This document shows, piece by piece, positions 43,471 to 52,293 of a stretch of 64,000 nucleotides of DNA. The translations under genes were made by a program, and so were the position numbers. The DNA is from Meridianimarinicoccus zhengii. GTDB taxonomy: Bacteria; Pseudomonadota; Alphaproteobacteria; Rhodobacterales; Rhodobacteraceae. Positions within the stretch are counted from its first letter, which is position 1. The number at the start of each line of letters is the position of its first letter. Under the pieces are notes generated by a model. The model did no database searches. It saw only the letters and a list, made by a program, of their open reading frames with translations, and had not been told where the DNA came from. The stretch spans positions 1 to 64,000 of the forward strand of contig NZ_QDFI01000002.1 of NCBI RefSeq assembly GCF_003254465.1, given 5' to 3'.

Positions 43471-44556
43471 TCAACGGTTGTTCGAGAAGGTGAAAAGCGA
43501 TTGCAGCGCGTACATCACCCGGTCGAGCAGGAAGCCGATCACGCCGATGGTCAGCACAGCGACCATGATCCGCGCAAGGCTGCTGGACGACCCGTTCTGG
43601 AACTCGTCCCACACGAATTTCCCAAGACCCGGGTTCTGAGCCAGCATTTCCGCCGCGATCAGCACCATCCAGCCTACGCCGAGGCTCAGCCGCAGCCCGG
43701 TGAAGATCAGCGGCAGCGCGGATGGCAGGACCAGCTTGGTGATCTTGGTCCAGGTGTTCATCTTCAGCACGCGCGAGACGTTGATTAGGTCCCGGTCGAT
43801 GCTCGCCACGCCGAGCGCGGTGTTGATGAGCGTGGGCCAGAGCGAGCAGAGCGTGACGGTCACGGCCGAGATCACGAAGGATTTCGCAAGCAGCCCTTCA
43901 TTGCCCGATGACATGGCCGACACGATCATGGTGACGATGGGCAGCCATGCGAGCGGCGAGACCGGCTTGAAGATCTGGATGAGCGGGTTCAGCGCGGCGT
44001 TGGCCGTGGGCGAAAGCCCGGCCAGGATGCCCAGCGGCACGGCGACGACGGTGGCGATCAGGAAGCCGAAGAACACGGTCTGGATCGACGTCCAGATCTG
44101 GTCGTAATAGCTGGGCGCGCCGGTGTAGGCGATGGACTTGACCTCGTCGCTGCGTCCGGCGTCGATCAGGCGCTGGTTGCGGGTTTCGACCATCGCTTCG
44201 AACTTCTCGCGCTTTTCGGCCTTGGCCTGCGCGTCTTCGTGCAGGGTGACGAATTCGGACCAGACCTGTGCCGGGCCGGGTATGGCCCCCAGGCTCGTCT
44301 GCACCTGCGGTGCCAGCGTGCCCCACATCACGAGGAACGCGGCGATGGCCAGCAGCGGGACGACCAGAAGCCGCCACAATTCAGCCACTTGCGCGCGGGG
44401 GTTGTCGCCTGCCGCGGCGCGCAGCATGGGCGTGATCCAGGATAAGCCGAGCACCTGGAACCACCTGTCGGCGGCGTTGATGCGGGTGAAAAGGCGCGCG
44501 CGGCGGGCGGCGCGGTCCGGGTCGGCGGCGATGAAACCGGGGTCTGTCGTGGTCAT
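43471..44556 (-). CDS. nrtB: Nitrate ABC transporter permease
   Basis: A 361-residue inner-membrane permease of the NrtB/SsuC group with six or seven transmembrane segments and the EAA-like loop near LINVSRVLKMNTWTKITKLV. A soluble insertion at about residues 100-150 (EDAQAKAEKREKFEAMVETR) between early helices lengthens it compared with the roughly 280-residue cyanobacterial form. ATG 44556 is preceded by AAGGAG; the frame opens farther upstream. It lies between nrtA and nrtCD. Confidence 0.93.
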   Translation of the reverse strand: MTTTDPGFIAADPDRAARRARLFTRINAADRWFQVLGLSWITPMLRAAAGDNPRAQVAELWRLLVVPLLAIAAFLVMWGTLAPQVQTSLGAIPGPAQVWSEFVTLHEDAQAKAEKREKFEAMVETRNQRLIDAGRSDEVKSIAYTGAPSYYDQIWTSIQTVFFGFLIATVVAVPLGILAGLSPTANAALNPLIQIFKPVSPLAWLPIVTMIVSAMSSGNEGLLAKSFVISAVTVTLCSLWPTLINTALGVASIDRDLINVSRVLKMNTWTKITKLVLPSALPLIFTGLRLSLGVGWMVLIAAEMLAQNPGLGKFVWDEFQNGSSSSLARIMVAVLTIGVIGFLLDRVMYALQSLFTFSNNR

Positions 44557-44732
44557 TGTGGGGGGCTCCTTGGCGGGGCGAGCGTCGGCTGAGGGGCGAA
44601 ATGCGGGCGTCGGAATCGTGTAGGACTCTTGTCGGACTCCTGTATGACTCGGCGCGGACCACTTGGCGGCGATGGCCCGCGCCCTGCCCCGCCCGCTCCG
44701 CACCCGTTGGGGCGCGACGGGCGGGGACAGTG

Positions 44733-46100
44733 TCAGCCTTCGACGCCGGCGCCGGTGACGATCTGGTCGCCCTTCAACCCGATCGGCAGGCTTTCGAGAT
44801 ACGCATTCGGCGCGCGCCCGTCATAGGCGATGCCGTCGATGACGTCGGCCGCCGGGGTCGGCGCCTTGTAGCCATCGCTGTCCCAGGGGAAATCGACCTC
44901 GTTGGCGAGCCCTTCGTCCACGAGGATCCGGGCGGCTTCGAGATAGATTTCGGGCTTGTAGACGGACCGGGCGACCTCGTCGTACCAGTCGTCGGACCTG
45001 GGTTCGGCGATCTGTCCCCAGCGGCGCATCTGGGTCAGGTACCACACGGCATCCGAATAGAACGGGTAGGTCGCGTTGTAGCGGAAGAACACGTTGAAAT
45101 CGGGGATGTCCCGGCGGTCGCCCTTTTCGAATTCGAAGAACCCGGTCATCGAGTTGGCGATGACCTCGGCGTCCGCGCCGACATATTCGGGGCGTGCGAG
45201 GATCTCGACGGCCTCGGGCCGGTTGGCGTTGTCGTTCGCATCGAGCCACATGGCCGCCCGGATCAGCGCCTTGGTCACCGCAAGCGTAGTGTTGGGGTTT
45301 TCCTCCGCGAATGCGGCGGTGATGCCGAATACCTTTTCGGGGTTGTTCTTCCAGATCTGGTAATCGGTGATGACCGGCACGCCGATGCCCTTGAACACCG
45401 CCTGCTGGTTCCACGGCTCGCCCACGCAATAGCCGTGGATCGTGCCGGCCTCCAGCGTGGCGGGCATCTGCGGCGGCGGGGTCACCGACAGGAACACGTC
45501 CGCGCCGATCTGGCCCGTGACGTTCTCGGGGCTGTAATAGCCCGGATGCAGGCCACCGGCGGCAAGCCAGTAGCGCAACTCGTAATTGTGGGTGGAGACG
45601 GGGAAGACCATGCCCATGTTGAAGGGCTTGCCTTCACTGCGGAACTGTTCGACCACCGGCGCGAGCGCCTCGGCCGAGATCGGGTGCTGGGGACGGCCGT
45701 CATCCATGCTGGCGATGTGCGGGCGCATCATGTCCCACACCTCGTTGCTGACCGTGATGCCGTTGCCGTTCAGGTCCATGGAGAATGGCGTGACGATGTG
45801 CGCCTCGGTCCCGAAACCGATGGTGGCGGCCAGTGGCTGGCCGGCCAGCATGTGCGCCCCGTCCAGCTGCCCGTCGATGACCCCGTCCAGCAGGACCTTC
45901 CAGTTGGCCTGCGCCTCCAACGTCACGAAGAGACCTTCGTCGAGGAAATACCCCTGCTCGTAGGCCACGGCGAGCGGGGCCATGTCGGTCAGCTTGATGA
46001 AGCCGAAGGTCAGCTCGTCCTTTTCCAGCTCCAGCATCTGGGCCGCTGCGGCCCCGGCCAGCGCGGTGGAGGCCATCAACCCGATCATCAGATGTTTCAT
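44733..46100 (-). CDS. nrtA: Nitrate ABC transporter substrate-binding protein
   Basis: A 455-residue exported binding protein with signal peptide [20 protein letters not shown]. The NrtA family features are [13 protein letters not shown]-like [55 protein letters not shown] and a long C-terminal region. It captures nitrate in the periplasm for NrtB/NrtCD. A 176-base gap separates it from nrtB, with nothing clear in it. It is the first gene after the attenuator leader, so the whole transport-reduction operon is probably under NasT control. GAAAGGAACGGGC precedes ATG 46100. Confidence 0.95.
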   Translation of the reverse strand: MKHLMIGLMASTALAGAAAAQMLELEKDELTFGFIKLTDMAPLAVAYEQGYFLDEGLFVTLEAQANWKVLLDGVIDGQLDGAHMLAGQPLAATIGFGTEAHIVTPFSMDLNGNGITVSNEVWDMMRPHIASMDDGRPQHPISAEALAPVVEQFRSEGKPFNMGMVFPVSTHNYELRYWLAAGGLHPGYYSPENVTGQIGADVFLSVTPPPQMPATLEAGTIHGYCVGEPWNQQAVFKGIGVPVITDYQIWKNNPEKVFGITAAFAEENPNTTLAVTKALIRAAMWLDANDNANRPEAVEILARPEYVGADAEVIANSMTGFFEFEKGDRRDIPDFNVFFRYNATYPFYSDAVWYLTQMRRWGQIAEPRSDDWYDEVARSVYKPEIYLEAARILVDEGLANEVDFPWDSDGYKAPTPAADVIDGIAYDGRAPNAYLESLPIGLKGDQIVTGAGVEG

Positions 46101-46142
46101 GCCCGTTCCTTTCGGTGTGGCCCGGCTCGGGGCCGAAAACGC

Positions 46143-46194
46143 AAAAAAGCCGCTGCACCTGCACCCAATTGATCGGTGCGGCGCGAGCGGCTTT
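46143..46194 (-). terminator. Intrinsic terminator (attenuator) in the nrtA leader
   Basis: On the leftward transcript, AAGCCGCT-arm sequences (AAAGCCGCT at 46194-46186, AGCGGCTT at 46154-46147) enclose a smaller hairpin (GCACC...GGGTGC) and end in a run of six T. It lies about 45 bases before nrtA and after nasS, so it would stop transcription before the operon unless antiterminated. Confidence 0.8.
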
Positions 46195-46228
46195 GCTCAG
46201 CTTGTCCCTGACGGTGGGAGAATTCCTT

Positions 46229-46248
46229 GGCCCACGCCATTGCGGGCC
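46229..46248 (-). promoter_or_regulatory. ANTAR-target RNA hairpin with A1/G4 hexaloop (NasT site)
   Basis: The leftward RNA reads GGCCCGC-AAUGGC-GUGGGCC: a seven-base-pair stem with one G-U pair and a six-base loop having A at position 1 and G at position 4. These are the defining features of hairpins bound by ANTAR antiterminators. It lies 35 bases before the terminator. The usual partner hairpin just upstream (about 46250-46290) is not clearly resolved by eye. Confidence 0.7.
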
Positions 46249-46357
46249 TGATTGTCGGTAGACCTGCCTCGCGCCCGCCGCGAAGCGTTTTGTTGCAGTG
46301 CAGCGACGGAATGATGGAACAGTGCCCTCAGGCACCGGCCACCTGCACAAGAAACGA

Positions 46358-47533
46358 TCAGTCGGCGGTATCCGGGTCAAAAATGCGTCCATCGAAGAAC
46401 GCGTCGGGCAGCAGCGTCATCTGCCCCTTGCGGGATGCGACGGCCATTGGATGGCGAATCGTGCCTTCGATCTTGGCCGACGCACCGGGCAGGTCCGCGT
46501 CGGTGCCTGCGAGGTGCAGCCGGTAGAGATCGCTGCGGAACACGGCGGCCGCGGCGTCCTCGGCCGGACCCGCGGGCAGGCCGTGGCGATGGGCTAGCCG
46601 TCGCGCGATCCAGCGCGCCTGGCTGCGCCACGGAAAGGTTGCCGCGCCCCGATGAAAGCCCACGAATCCGTCCACCTGCCGCTGTTCGGCCCGTCCGGAC
46701 AGGGTGAACCGCCCGCTCAGCGCCCGGTCCACAAGTTCCGACGGCATGTCGAGCCATGCAGACCGCGACAGGATCTCGGCGGCGGCGGTGCGGCTGCCGG
46801 GTTGCGACAACCATTGCCCGGCCTTCCACACGGCGCGCATCAGCCGGCCCAGCAGGTGCGGTTCGGTTTCCGCCCAGTCGGTGCGCACGGCCAGCACCTT
46901 TTCGGGGGCGAAGGCCCAGATCGCCCGGCCCGGCAGCAACAGCGCCCCCGCGCCCGCATCCACGGCGACGGACCCCCACGGCTCCCCCACGCAAAAGGCA
47001 TCGAGATCGCCCTCGGCCATCGCCTGCGCCATCAGCGGCGGCGGCACGGTGCGGATTTCGATCTGGGCTCCGGCCAGTGCCGTGCCTTCGATCCAGTAGC
47101 GCAGCAATTCCACATGCATCGAGAAGGGAAAGGGCACACCGAACACGATCCGGTCGCCGCCCGCGGCCGCCAGCGCCGCCGCAGCGCGCTGCGGGTCGGC
47201 AAAATCGAACCCGTAGCCCGCGTCGCGCAAGCGGTCTTCCAGCGCGCGGCTGACGCAGATCACGTTTCCGTTCACCGACAGCACCGATACCGCCGACACG
47301 GGCTGGCGCACGCCGCCCAGCCCCATCGCCATGGCTACCGGCACCGGCGACAGCAGATGCGCGGCATCGACCCGCCCGAAGGCCAGCATGTCGCGCACCG
47401 ACGACCAGCTTGGCGCCGGGATCAGGTCGAGCGCGATGCCCTCCGCCTCGGCGAAGCCCATCTCCTGCGCGATCACCAGCGGTGCCGCATCCAGCAGCGG
47501 CACGAAGGCGACAGGCACGGTGACCGGCTTCAT
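46358..47533 (-). CDS. nasS: NasS nitrate/nitrite sensor (NrtA-like)
   Basis: A 391-residue NrtA relative without a signal peptide (MKPVTVPVAFVPLLDAAPLV), so it stays in the cytoplasm. It shares CVGEPWGSVAV with the transporter binding protein. NasS is known to hold NasT inactive until nitrate or nitrite binds. Its ATG overlaps the nasT stop as ATGA. It lies between nasT and the leader that NasT would control. Confidence 0.92.
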   Translation of the reverse strand: MKPVTVPVAFVPLLDAAPLVIAQEMGFAEAEGIALDLIPAPSWSSVRDMLAFGRVDAAHLLSPVPVAMAMGLGGVRQPVSAVSVLSVNGNVICVSRALEDRLRDAGYGFDFADPQRAAAALAAAGGDRIVFGVPFPFSMHVELLRYWIEGTALAGAQIEIRTVPPPLMAQAMAEGDLDAFCVGEPWGSVAVDAGAGALLLPGRAIWAFAPEKVLAVRTDWAETEPHLLGRLMRAVWKAGQWLSQPGSRTAAAEILSRSAWLDMPSELVDRALSGRFTLSGRAEQRQVDGFVGFHRGAATFPWRSQARWIARRLAHRHGLPAGPAEDAAAAVFRSDLYRLHLAGTDADLPGASAKIEGTIRHPMAVASRKGQMTLLPDAFFDGRIFDPDTAD

Positions 47534-48114
47534 CGCAGCAGGCCCGAGGCCGTCACCAGCGCCTCCGCCACGTCGGCGACGCGGCGGCCCTGGTCCATCG
47601 CGGTCTTGCGCAGCAGGGCATATGCCGCATCCTCGTCGATGCCCTTGGCCTTCATAAGCAGGCCCTTGGCACGGTCGATGACCTTGCGTTCCTCCAGCGC
47701 GCGGCGGGTTTCGGCCAGTTCGTTGCGCATCTGGCGCATCATGCGGAAGCGCGCGATGGCCGTGTCCATCACCGGTTTCAGCCGCGCGGGGTGGAGCCCG
47801 TCGACGACATAGGCGGATACGCCCGCCTCCACCGCCGCGCCCGCCAGCCCCCCGGCTTCGCCGGAGACGAACATGGCCACGGGGCGTTCCAGCGGACCCG
47901 AGGCGAGGGTCAGTTCCTCCAGCATGTCGCGGGTGGGATTGTCGATGTCGATCAGCACCACGTCGGGGGCATGGGCGGCGATCTTGCGCGCCAGCCCCGT
48001 GACCGAGCCGATCACGTGCACCTCGTGGTCGCCGCTGTCGCGCAGGGCATCCACGATGGACATGGCCCTGTCCCGATCCTCTTCGACGACGACGATTGTC
48101 AGTGCTCTGGTCAT
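47530..48114 (-). CDS. nasT: NasT ANTAR-domain antiterminator
   Basis: A 194-residue receiver-ANTAR protein. The receiver has EED near residue 11 and aspartates D56/D58 in VVLIDIDNP. The C-terminal ANTAR domain spans about residues 135-192 (EERKVIDRAKGLLMKAKGID, EDAAYALLRKTAMDQGRRVA). Freed from NasS, it binds two-hairpin leader RNA and prevents termination. The matching leader lies at 46143-46248 upstream of nrtA. Confidence 0.94.
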   Translation of the reverse strand: MTRALTIVVVEEDRDRAMSIVDALRDSGDHEVHVIGSVTGLARKIAAHAPDVVLIDIDNPTRDMLEELTLASGPLERPVAMFVSGEAGGLAGAAVEAGVSAYVVDGLHPARLKPVMDTAIARFRMMRQMRNELAETRRALEERKVIDRAKGLLMKAKGIDEDAAYALLRKTAMDQGRRVADVAEALVTASGLLR

Positions 48115-48297
48115 GGTGCAGCACCTGCCCCGGCTGCGGTCGCGGGCACAAGCGGGAAATGCCGGAGCGAGACGCCGTGCGGCGTTGCGCCGGGCATTCT
48201 GGGCGGCGGCTGCCGAAGATCCGGGCAGCGCGCGCAGGACGGCGGCGGCTGGCCGGGCCTGGACCGGTGCGGGATCGGCCGCGGGGGGCGTGCCGCG

Positions 48298-48708
48298 TCA
48301 GCCCGGTGCCGGGCGGTAGATGCAGTCCGCGAGCGTGCCGCGGTTGAGATCGGCGATGAAGGCGGTCTCTGCGTGGGCAAGCCGGGCCTTCAGGCGGCAG
48401 TCCGGTGTCAAAGTACACGCATTGCCCGCCGCGAAACATTCCACCATGGCCTGGTCGGCTTCGAGGCGCTGTACGACGTCGCCGAGGCGGATTTCCGCGG
48501 GTGCACGGGCGAGGACCGCGCCACCGCCGCCGCCGCGCCGGGTCTTCAGAACGCCTGCCGCCGCAAGGGCCGAGATCACCTTGGCGAGATGATTGCGCGA
48601 TACCCGGAACTCGGTGGCAAGCTCGGCCGCGGTGAAGGCGCGGGACGGATCGCCCGCCATGCGCATCAGCACGCGCAGCCCGTAATCGGTGAAGGATGTG
48701 AGGCGCAA
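48298..48708 (-). CDS. nsrR: Rrf2-family nitric-oxide-sensing repressor, NsrR-like
   Basis: A 136-residue Rrf2 regulator starting at TTG 48708 (MRLTSFTDYGLRVL), supported by AGGAG eight bases upstream and the exact family N-terminus. The winged helix includes ELATEFRVSRNHLAKVISAL. Fe-S ligands C91, C98 and C104 (CFAAGNACTLTPDC) are present, with D8 matching the aspartate ligand described for Streptomyces NsrR. Divergence from nnrS supports the NO-sensor reading over IscR. It should repress NO-response genes until nitric oxide destroys its cluster. Confidence 0.85.
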   Translation of the reverse strand: MRLTSFTDYGLRVLMRMAGDPSRAFTAAELATEFRVSRNHLAKVISALAAAGVLKTRRGGGGGAVLARAPAEIRLGDVVQRLEADQAMVECFAAGNACTLTPDCRLKARLAHAETAFIADLNRGTLADCIYRPAPG

Positions 48709-48758
48709 GGTCGCGCTCCTGATTTGGTATTTGATTTGCGTAATGGCCGCGCGTATGC

Positions 48759-48771
48759 GCATTTCAGATGC
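48759..48771. promoter_or_regulatory. Possible NsrR operator
   Basis: GCATTT-C-AGATGC is a near-palindrome, with halves that resemble the AAGATGC elements of NsrR sites, in the spacer between nsrR and nnrS. A nearby TTGATTTGCGTAAT (48731-48744) is a weak FNR-type match. Confidence 0.35.
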
Positions 48772-48958
48772 TAATTCCTGCCCGGCACCGGGACAAGCGC
48801 GAAAGGGGTCTCCATGTCCCGTTCCCGATGGCAACACGGCCGCGGCAGCCCGCTTCCAACGCCGCGAGATGCCGTCGCGCGACATGCGCGCGGGACTGCC
48901 CGTGCATCCGGACCGGCGGGTCAGCCGCGTTCGGGAAGACACTGAAAAGGACACACCG

Positions 48959-50167
48959 ATGAGCACGACAAGCGCGCAGCAGATGCGCGACTGGCGCGGC
49001 CCCGCGATCCTGGCCTACGGGTTCCGGCCATTCTTCTTCGGCGCGGCGCTATGGGCGATGACGGCGATGGCGCTCTGGGTGCCGATGCTTTCAGGGCATT
49101 TCGTCATGCCGACGGCGTTCGATCCCGTGTCGTGGCATGCGCACGCGTTCCTTTTCGGCTATCTCGGCGCGGTCATCGCGGGCTTTCTGCTGACGGCGGT
49201 GCCGAACTGGACCGGGCGCCTGCCGATCGTGGGGTGGCGTCTTGGCGCATTGGCGGTGGTGTGGCTGGCCGGGCGGCTTGCCGTGTTGGTGTCGATGCAC
49301 CTTCCGCCGGTCGCGGTCGCGCTGACCGACCTGGCGTTCCCGGTGGCGATCTGTGCCGTCATCGCCCGTGAGATCGTGGCGGGCCGGAACTGGCGCAATC
49401 TCGTGGTCCTGGGGATGCTGGCGGTTTTCACGCTTGGCAACGGGCTGTTTCACCGGGAAGCGGCGCTGGGCGGCGGCGCGTCCCAGGGCCATGGCCTGCG
49501 GATCGGGCTGGCCGCGGCGACCATGATGATCGCGGTGATCGGCGGGCGGATCGTGCCGTCGTTCACCCGCAACTGGCTGGTGAAGCGGGGCAGCGCCGTT
49601 CTGCCCGCGCCCCCGATGCAGCGGTTCGACAGAATGGCGCTGGGGGTGCTGCTGGCGGCGCTGCTGGGGTGGGTGGCGGCCCCCCTGCACCCGCTGACCG
49701 GCGTCATGCTCGGGCTGGCTGGGGTGATGCATGCCTGGCGGCTTTCCCGATGGGCGGGGCACCGGACACTGGCGGAGCCGCTGGTGGCGGTGCTGCATGC
49801 CGGCTATGCCTTCGTGCCGCTGGGGGCGGTCGCGCTGGCCGCGGAAATTCTGTCCCCCGTCTTGGTGGGCATGGCCGGGGCGCAGCATCTGTGGATGGCG
49901 GGTGCCATCGGGCTCATGTCGCTGGCGGTCATGACGCGGGCGACGCTGGGCCATACCGGCCAGGGGCTGACGGCCGGACCGGGCACGGTCGCCATCTATG
50001 CCGCACTGGTCGTCGCGGTGCTGGCACGGGTCGCGGCGGGGCTGTGGCCAGCGCTTGCCGGACCCTTGTACGTCGTTGGCGGATCAGGGTGGATCGCGGC
50101 CTTCGGCGGCTTCGCACTCGTCTACGGCAGGCTGCTCCTGCGCGTGCCCGCCGGCAGAAGAACCTGA
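48959..50167 (+). CDS. nnrS: NnrS family membrane protein
   Basis: A 402-residue protein with about twelve transmembrane helices, of a heme- and copper-containing family that protects against nitric oxide stress during denitrification. Conserved pieces are AYGFRPFFFGAALWA, WHAHAFLFGYLGAVIAGFLL, GGRIVPSFTRNWL and AGAQHLWMAGAIG with histidines suited to metal binding. ATG 48959 follows AAAAGGACAC. No nitrite or nitric oxide reductase genes are in the window. Confidence 0.9.
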   Translation: MSTTSAQQMRDWRGPAILAYGFRPFFFGAALWAMTAMALWVPMLSGHFVMPTAFDPVSWHAHAFLFGYLGAVIAGFLLTAVPNWTGRLPIVGWRLGALAVVWLAGRLAVLVSMHLPPVAVALTDLAFPVAICAVIAREIVAGRNWRNLVVLGMLAVFTLGNGLFHREAALGGGASQGHGLRIGLAAATMMIAVIGGRIVPSFTRNWLVKRGSAVLPAPPMQRFDRMALGVLLAALLGWVAAPLHPLTGVMLGLAGVMHAWRLSRWAGHRTLAEPLVAVLHAGYAFVPLGAVALAAEILSPVLVGMAGAQHLWMAGAIGLMSLAVMTRATLGHTGQGLTAGPGTVAIYAALVVAVLARVAAGLWPALAGPLYVVGGSGWIAAFGGFALVYGRLLLRVPAGRRT

Positions 50168-50484
50168 CGGCGCCCCCCGTGCCATCGGCGCCCGCGGAAG
50201 AGCCGGGTCTGGCCGGATGACGGGCCGCGCGTCGACCTGCGGCCTGTCGCGGCCTGGGTCCTTGATCGAGCGCTATTGTCCATGCGCCACCGTCATGGAC
50301 GGGTCCCCCGCGACTGCCTGCCGATGGGGATCGACCGGATGCCCCGGATTTCGTTGCCATCGCGGCGTGCGGGATCATGAATATGCGTGACACTGGCCCG
50401 CCAGTTGTCGCGCTGGCATCCGGGGACGGATCGGCCGCATGGTTCGGGGCAGGCCGGCGCCACGTCAGGGGCGCAGCGGCGGAC
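50168..50484. other. Intergenic region between convergent nnrS and sulP
   Basis: About 317 bases between converging genes. I see no convincing gene. A GGCGCC...GGCGCC self-complementary pair just after the nnrS stop could form a hairpin but lacks a T-tract. Confidence 0.5.
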
Positions 50485-52293
50485 CTATTTTTCCGTCACC
50501 GTGCCGTCGGGCGCGGAACGAAACCGGCACTCGGAAAATATCCGTGCGTGACACCTTGCGCAGATCGTGTCGTCGAGGCGGGGCACGAGATAGGCGATGG
50601 CGTCGCCCTTCGACAGGTGCACCTTTCCGGCAGGCAGATGCCGCGTCACCGAATAGCGGTCAAGTTGTTCGATGGTGCGCGCGATCTTGGTCTGGATGCA
50701 CAACTCGCCGCCGCGGGCGCGGCGACGTTCCGCTTCCTCGATCAGCAGTTCCGCGGCGGGCAGGTCAAGCTGGCCCACGCCGCGGATGACGAAGACCATG
50801 TTCTTCTGCGCCGGGTATAGGGTTTCGAATTCGCGGAACTTCCGGCGGACCGCCTCGACCGAGCCGAAATAGAGCGGTCCGTCCAGTCCGACCGACATCA
50901 GTTGCGGGCATTGCGCGAGCCCGTTGGCCAGCGCGGGCCGAAACGGTCGGCGCGGCTGGCTGGGGTCCGGCGCACCGATGCTGAGGAACGGGTGCGACGA
51001 GCGGTCGAGGAACACCATGATCGACAGGATGACGCCGCAATAGATCGCGAATTCAAGCTCGACGAACAGCGCGACGAGAAAGGTTATGCCGGCGATCGCC
51101 GCCTCGGCCCGCGAGGCGCGCAGGATACGGCGGATCATGCGCAGGTCGATCAGTTTCCACGCCACCAGCATGATGACGCCCGCCATGGCCGGGATCGGGA
51201 CCAGCACGAAAAGGGGCGAGACGAAAAGCAGGATGGCGAACAGGAACACGACGGCGAAGACCGCCGACAGGGGCGTTTCCGCGCCGGCTTCGTAGTTCAC
51301 GCCGCTGCGGGTGAAGGAGGCGGAACTGGGGTAGCAGTTGAACAGGCTGCCGACGACATTCGAGGCGCCTTGCCCGATGAATTCACGGTTCGTGTCGACC
51401 TCCTGCCCGGACCGCATGGCGATCCCGCGCGAGATCGACATCGCCTCCAGCAGGCCGACCAGCGCGATGGCGAAGGCCGGCGAGGCGAGGTCGCGGACAT
51501 GCGCGCCGGTCAGGGTCGGCAACTGGAAATGCGGGATCACGGCGTCGATCCGCCCGACGGTGGCGACATGGTCGCCCAGCCCGCCCATCATGGCCAGCAT
51601 CCCTGTCCCCGACGCGAGAGCGATCAGGTAATTCGGCCAGGCGGGCAGGTAGGTCTTGACCCCGACCGCCACGGCCAGCGTGGCCCCGGCGATGATGGCT
51701 GCCGCGGGATCGATCTGTCCAAGCGCGGGCGCAAGGGCGCCGAAGAATTCGACAAGGTGTTCGGGTCTGGGCAGATCGAGGGCCAGCGCGTGGCGCATCT
51801 GGCTGAGCAGGATGAGAACGGCCGCCGCGGTGATGAACCCGACCATCACCGAATGGGATACGAAGTTCACCAGCGACCCCAGCCGCATCGCCCCCAGCGC
51901 GAACTGGATGGCCCCGACGAGGAGCGCGAGCAGGATGGCCGCGTCGATGAAGGCCGGGCTGCCCACGTCGTAAAGCCCCGACAGCGTGCCGAAGACCAGC
52001 GCCGAGATGGCCGTGGTCGGGCCGGACACCGCGTGCCACGACGAGCCGAGAAAGGCCGCGATGACCGGGGGCACCATGGCCGTGTAGAAGCCGTATTCCG
52101 GCGGCAGGCCGGCGATGGCCGCGAAGGCGATACCCTGGGGCAGAACGATGGTTGCCCCGGTCAGCCCGGCGAAGGCGTCGCGGCGCAGCGTCCGCGCCGA
52201 GACACGGGCGAACCAGTCGGGCCGGGATACCAGCGACGACAAGGCCCGCCCGAAACCCGTTCCGAGCTGACTGAAGCGCGGAGTGCCCGGCAT
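50485..52293 (-). CDS. SulP-family anion transporter with STAS domain and Cys tail
   Basis: A 602-residue SulP/SLC26 transporter. The membrane part (about residues 35-420) has the family signature (GLTGATIVLPQGIAFAAIAG, PPEYGFYTAMVPPV, CYPSSASFTRSGVN). A STAS domain follows at about residues 450-560 (LDGPLYFGSVEAVRRKF, VGQLDLPAAELLIEEAERR). The tail then adds TICARCHARIFSECRF with CxxC plus C, outside the STAS fold, possibly metal-binding. Substrate (sulfate, bicarbonate or a carboxylate) is unknown. The ATG shares one base with the stop of the upstream dehydratase gene (TGATG), so it is expressed with the catabolic cluster. Confidence 0.88.
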   Translation of the reverse strand: MPGTPRFSQLGTGFGRALSSLVSRPDWFARVSARTLRRDAFAGLTGATIVLPQGIAFAAIAGLPPEYGFYTAMVPPVIAAFLGSSWHAVSGPTTAISALVFGTLSGLYDVGSPAFIDAAILLALLVGAIQFALGAMRLGSLVNFVSHSVMVGFITAAAVLILLSQMRHALALDLPRPEHLVEFFGALAPALGQIDPAAAIIAGATLAVAVGVKTYLPAWPNYLIALASGTGMLAMMGGLGDHVATVGRIDAVIPHFQLPTLTGAHVRDLASPAFAIALVGLLEAMSISRGIAMRSGQEVDTNREFIGQGASNVVGSLFNCYPSSASFTRSGVNYEAGAETPLSAVFAVVFLFAILLFVSPLFVLVPIPAMAGVIMLVAWKLIDLRMIRRILRASRAEAAIAGITFLVALFVELEFAIYCGVILSIMVFLDRSSHPFLSIGAPDPSQPRRPFRPALANGLAQCPQLMSVGLDGPLYFGSVEAVRRKFREFETLYPAQKNMVFVIRGVGQLDLPAAELLIEEAERRRARGGELCIQTKIARTIEQLDRYSVTRHLPAGKVHLSKGDAIAYLVPRLDDTICARCHARIFSECRFRSAPDGTVTEK

